This document shows positions 13,534 through 15,902 of a stretch of DNA of 15,902 nucleotides, one piece after another. Made by a program: the position numbers and the translations under genes. Each line of letters starts with the position of its first letter. Position 1 is the first letter of the stretch. This DNA is from Clostridiales bacterium. Lineage in GTDB: Bacteria > Bacillota > Clostridia > Christensenellales > Borkfalkiaceae. The stretch spans positions 1-15,902 of the forward strand of contig SVIK01000028.1 in the NCBI GenBank assembly GCA_015069525.1, given 5' to 3'. The notes below the pieces were generated by a model, which was given only the letters and a program-made list of their open reading frames with translations, was not told where the DNA came from and did no database searches.

Positions 13534-15111
13534 TTATTTTTTATACGTTTCAAGGATTTTGCAAACCGCTTGCCCCTTTTGGACGCGCCAGTTTGCGATG
13601 TATTTTTCGAGGGGGGAGATATCGAGAAATTCGTATTTGCGTAAGAAATAATACAAATCTTTCACGATTTTAATACACCCGTTTTTGCTGTTCGATTCCA
13701 CGTTGATAGGGATAACGGGGTCGTGCAAGCTCATCCGCACGAGTGCCCATCCGTTGCCGTGTAAATCGTCGTAGCAAAGACGGAAACCCTCGTGGTTATC
13801 CTCGGCGGGCTTGGCGTAATACAAAGCGTTGCCGTATTGCGTAAATTCGTCGATGACCTTTTTGCCCAACGCCTTAAAATCGCTATCGGCGGGCAATTTT
13901 GCGCGCAATTCTACGCTTTCGAAAGGCATTTCCAAATCAGCAATCCAATCGGTGAGCGATTTGTCTTCCTTGCTTGCTTCTGCAAGGGCAATCAAAAGCC
14001 TTGTGATAAGGTACGCACCGTCGTCGAGGAAATAATTTTCCATAAGCGCCGCATGTCCGCTCGTTTCGATGGCGAGGGGAGCGTACTCTCCTTGCTTGTT
14101 CAAACGGATAGCCTCGTTAATAACGTTTTTATATCCTCTTTTAAAGCGTAAATGTTTTCCGCCCCTTGCCTTGATAAACTTTGCAAGCCCGTCGCTCGTC
14201 ACGGAATCGGTGACGATTGTGCCTCTTTGTTCTTTGAGTAAAATTGCGGAGATAAGCGCAATCAATCTGTTGCGGTTGATTTCCTCGCCGTTCTCGTCCA
14301 CGGCGCCCGCTCTGTCCACGTCGGTGTCGAAGATAATACCAAAATCCGCTTTTACCTTCTTTACCGCCTCGCAAACGGAGCGCATAGCCTCCGCGTTTTC
14401 GGGGTTAGGGATATGGTTGGGGAAAGTGCCGTCAGGCTCTAAAAATTGCGAGCCGGTAGTATCCGCGCCAAGCGGAGTAAGCACCTTGTCTGCAAAGAAC
14501 CCGCCCGCGCCGTTGCCCGCGTCCACGATAATTTTTTTACCGAGTAGCGGTTGTTCGCTTTGACAAGCAGAGCGCACTTTATCCACCAACGCTTGTGCGT
14601 AGTCGTCCAAATAAGAAGCTTCTATTTTTTCTCCAAGCACGTTCGGTTCAGCAAAGCGGTAGCTTCCTGCCATTTCAAGAATTTCTTTTACGTCCGAGCC
14701 TTCCAGGCCGCCCTCGTGCGAGAAGAATTTTAAGCCGTTGCGGTTAAAGGGGAGGTGGCTTGCGGTAATCATAATCGAACCGTGGCAGTAATTTTCCGCC
14801 ATTTTTTCCTCGTCTTTAAGCAAAGCGAACATAGAGGGGGTTGTGGAAAGCCCCGTCACAAGGGCGTTGTGCCCCGTTGCGATAACGCCGTTTGCCACGG
14901 CTTCGCAAAGCGCAGGGGAGGTAATGCGGGAATCGTGCCCAATCGCCACGCGTACCTGCGTTTTCCCTGTGTGGGAGATAAGCCATACGCAAAACGCCTT
15001 TGCGATATTGGAGGCGATTTCTTCCGTCAAAGTGACGTGTTCGCCTTCAATGCCCTCGCAGGCAACTCCGCGCACGTCCGAACCGTTTTTAAGTTTCAAA
15101 TACTTTTCCAT
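13534..15111 (-). CDS. Phosphohexomutase (phosphoglucomutase/phosphomannomutase family)
   Basis: Alpha-D-phosphohexomutase that interconverts 1- and 6-phosphosugars, giving glucose-1-P or mannose-1-P for polysaccharide and cell-envelope synthesis. It has 525 residues from the ATG at 15111, which has AAGGTGG just upstream; a GTG at 15117 would add two residues. Domain 1 carries the phosphoserine loop TASHLPFNR (Ser118); the usual TASHNP has Leu in place of Asn. Domain 2 has the Mg2+ loop DTDVDR (Asp262, 264, 266). Domain 3 has the sugar-binding loop ETSGH (349-353). The C-terminal phosphate loop is RMSLHDP (459-465). Whether glucose or mannose is preferred cannot be judged, so no gene symbol is given. 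It is first in an operon with tkt and has its own promoter. Confidence 0.93.
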   Translation of the reverse strand: MEKYLKLKNGSDVRGVACEGIEGEHVTLTEEIASNIAKAFCVWLISHTGKTQVRVAIGHDSRITSPALCEAVANGVIATGHNALVTGLSTTPSMFALLKDEEKMAENYCHGSIMITASHLPFNRNGLKFFSHEGGLEGSDVKEILEMAGSYRFAEPNVLGEKIEASYLDDYAQALVDKVRSACQSEQPLLGKKIIVDAGNGAGGFFADKVLTPLGADTTGSQFLEPDGTFPNHIPNPENAEAMRSVCEAVKKVKADFGIIFDTDVDRAGAVDENGEEINRNRLIALISAILLKEQRGTIVTDSVTSDGLAKFIKARGGKHLRFKRGYKNVINEAIRLNKQGEYAPLAIETSGHAALMENYFLDDGAYLITRLLIALAEASKEDKSLTDWIADLEMPFESVELRAKLPADSDFKALGKKVIDEFTQYGNALYYAKPAEDNHEGFRLCYDDLHGNGWALVRMSLHDPVIPINVESNSKNGCIKIVKDLYYFLRKYEFLDISPLEKYIANWRVQKGQAVCKILETYKK

Positions 15112-15182
15112 TTCCACCTTTCCTTATAGCGGTTTGACGCGTCTTCTGCTTTCTATGAAAGCAAGAAAACACTCATACGTCT

Positions 15183-15211
15183 ATTATAACTGTTTCCGCA
15201 CTTTTTTTCAA
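15183..15211 (-). promoter_or_regulatory. Promoter of the pgm-tkt operon
   Basis: On the minus strand, TTGAAA (15206-15211) and TATAAT (15183-15188) are 17 bases apart, about 65 bases upstream of the phosphohexomutase start. It is back-to-back with the riboswitch promoter, 40 bases away. Confidence 0.92.
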
Positions 15212-15251
15212 GTCTTTTATGAAAAAAAGTTTGATTTTTTTTGTGAAAGGG

Positions 15252-15280
15252 TTGCAATTCTTCTTTGTAGCTGTTATAAT
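15252..15280 (+). promoter_or_regulatory. Promoter of the cobalamin riboswitch transcript
   Basis: TTGCAA (15252-15257) and TATAAT (15275-15280) with a 17-base spacer. The predicted start is near 15287, just ahead of the riboswitch P1 stem. Confidence 0.92.
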
Positions 15281-15294
15281 ACGTTTACAACCAA

Positions 15295-15470
15295 AAAACA
15301 CGCGGTACGCTTTGGAAAAAGCGTTTAATAGGGAAGGGAGAAAGCGAAAGCGTTGCTCTACTGCCCCCGCAACCGTAGGAACGCTTTGTCGTATTGCACT
15401 GTGAAAACGGGAAGGAATACGGCGGACGAAAGTCAAGGCGTTGTAAGTCGGTAGACCTGCCACGTGTTTT
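15295..15470 (+). ncRNA. Cobalamin riboswitch
   Basis: AdoCbl-type aptamer, about 176 nt. P1 is formed by AAAACACG (15295-15302) and CGTGTTTT (15463-15470). Core consensus pieces occur in order: AATAGGGAAG (from 15328), CTGCCCCCGCAACCGTA (from 15361), TTGCACTG (from 15394), ACGGGAAGGAA (from 15407), and the B12 box AAGTCGGTAGACCTGCC ending near 15461. In this family corrinoid binding usually turns the downstream gene off. The expression platform (15471-15576) holds a strong hairpin (GTAAA plus ACCGCC/GGCGGT, 15506-15532) and an intrinsic terminator, so control is probably by transcription termination. Confidence 0.95.
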
Positions 15471-15542
15471 CAAAAACGTCGTAGGCGGGGAGGCTTACGG
15501 ACGGAGTAAAACCGCCCACGGCGGTAATTTACGCTTGTCTTT

Positions 15543-15576
15543 ATCCCCCAATACGTGCGGTATTTGGGGATTTTTT
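15543..15576 (+). terminator. Riboswitch-controlled intrinsic terminator
   Basis: ATCCCCCAATAC (15543-15554) pairs with GTATTTGGGGAT (15560-15571), with one mismatch and a short loop, followed by T6. It ends four bases before AGGAG, the ribosome site of the lipoprotein gene, so it gates that gene directly. Confidence 0.9.
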
Positions 15577-15593
15577 ATTAGGAGTATATTGTT

Positions 15594-15902
15594 ATGAAAC
15601 GCAAAATCATCTCTATTTTTACCCTCTTGCTTGCAGTAGTTTTTTCCGCATTTTTTCTTTTATCTTGTGATAAAAAGGAGGTCGGGAAAGTCAAGGCTAG
15701 CGTCTTGGAAAAAAAAGAAAGCGTGCTCGTTATCCGCGTAGAAGAAGCGGAGGAGAGCGCAACGCTTTTAGACGTGATGCACTACTTGCGCGAAGAGGGG
15801 GATATCACGTTCACGAGCCAATCTACGCAATACGGACAATCAATTGTCAGCATCAACCGCGTGAAAGGCGGTGTGATGGATAATCCTTGCTGGCTGGCGT
15901 AC
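15594..15902 (+). CDS. DUF4430-type lipoprotein, probable corrinoid-binding protein, 3'-truncated by the window edge
   Basis: The first 103 residues are visible and the frame is open to the last base. The N-terminus is a lipoprotein signal (MKRK, a hydrophobic run, lipobox LLSC with Cys25). After a short charged spacer, residues about 56-103 resemble the DUF4430 domain: TLLDVMHYL, then YGQSIVSINRVKGG and a terminal CWLAY segment. DUF4430 is related to the C-terminal domain of transcobalamin and intrinsic factor, and such lipoproteins in Bacillota are thought to bind corrinoids outside the cell. The cobalamin riboswitch directly upstream supports this. The start has AGGAG 9 bases upstream. Domain identity is by eye; ligand inferred from context. 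Confidence 0.82.
   Translation, partial: MKRKIISIFTLLLAVVFSAFFLLSCDKKEVGKVKASVLEKKESVLVIRVEEAEESATLLDVMHYLREEGDITFTSQSTQYGQSIVSINRVKGGVMDNPCWLAY

Overview
The window looks like a chromosomal segment from a low-to-mid GC Bacillota (Clostridia-type) bacterium, probably an uncultured gut lineage. The reasons are strong purine-rich Shine-Dalgarno sites, near-consensus housekeeping sigma promoters with 17-bp spacers, a secA-prfB-tsaD core block, a SigB/SigF-type sigma operon, Gram-positive-style lipoproteins and a cobalamin riboswitch. The assignment is inferred from gene content and sequence style only. No tRNA, rRNA, CRISPR array, transposase or phage gene was seen.

Bases 1-7170, all plus strand: the C-terminal part of SecA, peptide release factor 2 (no programmed frameshift), a hairpin, TsaD (tRNA t6A synthesis) and a duplicated-motif heavy-metal exporter-like permease. 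These are followed by a compact four-gene regulatory operon: STAS anti-anti-sigma factor, degenerate RsbW-like protein, SigB/F/G-type sigma factor and a second small HATPase. The two RsbW-related proteins have complementary defects. One keeps the RsbW N-terminal signature but has lost every ATP-site motif; the other keeps the N-box and a glycine box. This suggests a split anti-sigma switch. A bidirectional terminator ends the block.

Bases 7169-10077, minus strand: an unrecognised AT-rich lipoprotein gene, an 8-TM membrane protein with an acidic Pro-Ala linker, and between them the most striking element of the window. It is a strong minus-strand promoter, then about 217 nt predicted to fold into a long closed multibranch domain with a 13-bp loop-to-downstream pseudoknot, then a UUCG-capped intrinsic terminator, then at once the ribosome binding site of the lipoprotein. 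It resembles an undescribed riboswitch/attenuator or a stand-alone structured ncRNA.

Bases 10078-15111: a PucR/CdaR-type transcription regulator (plus) divergent from the membrane protein, with two palindromes between or at their promoters. After an intergenic stretch rich in dyads comes a minus-strand pgm-tkt sugar-phosphate operon (phosphohexomutase, transketolase) with its own promoter and terminator.

Bases 15112-15902: divergent promoters, a cobalamin riboswitch with transcription terminator, and the start of a DUF4430-type lipoprotein that is probably a surface corrinoid-binding protein. It runs off the window.
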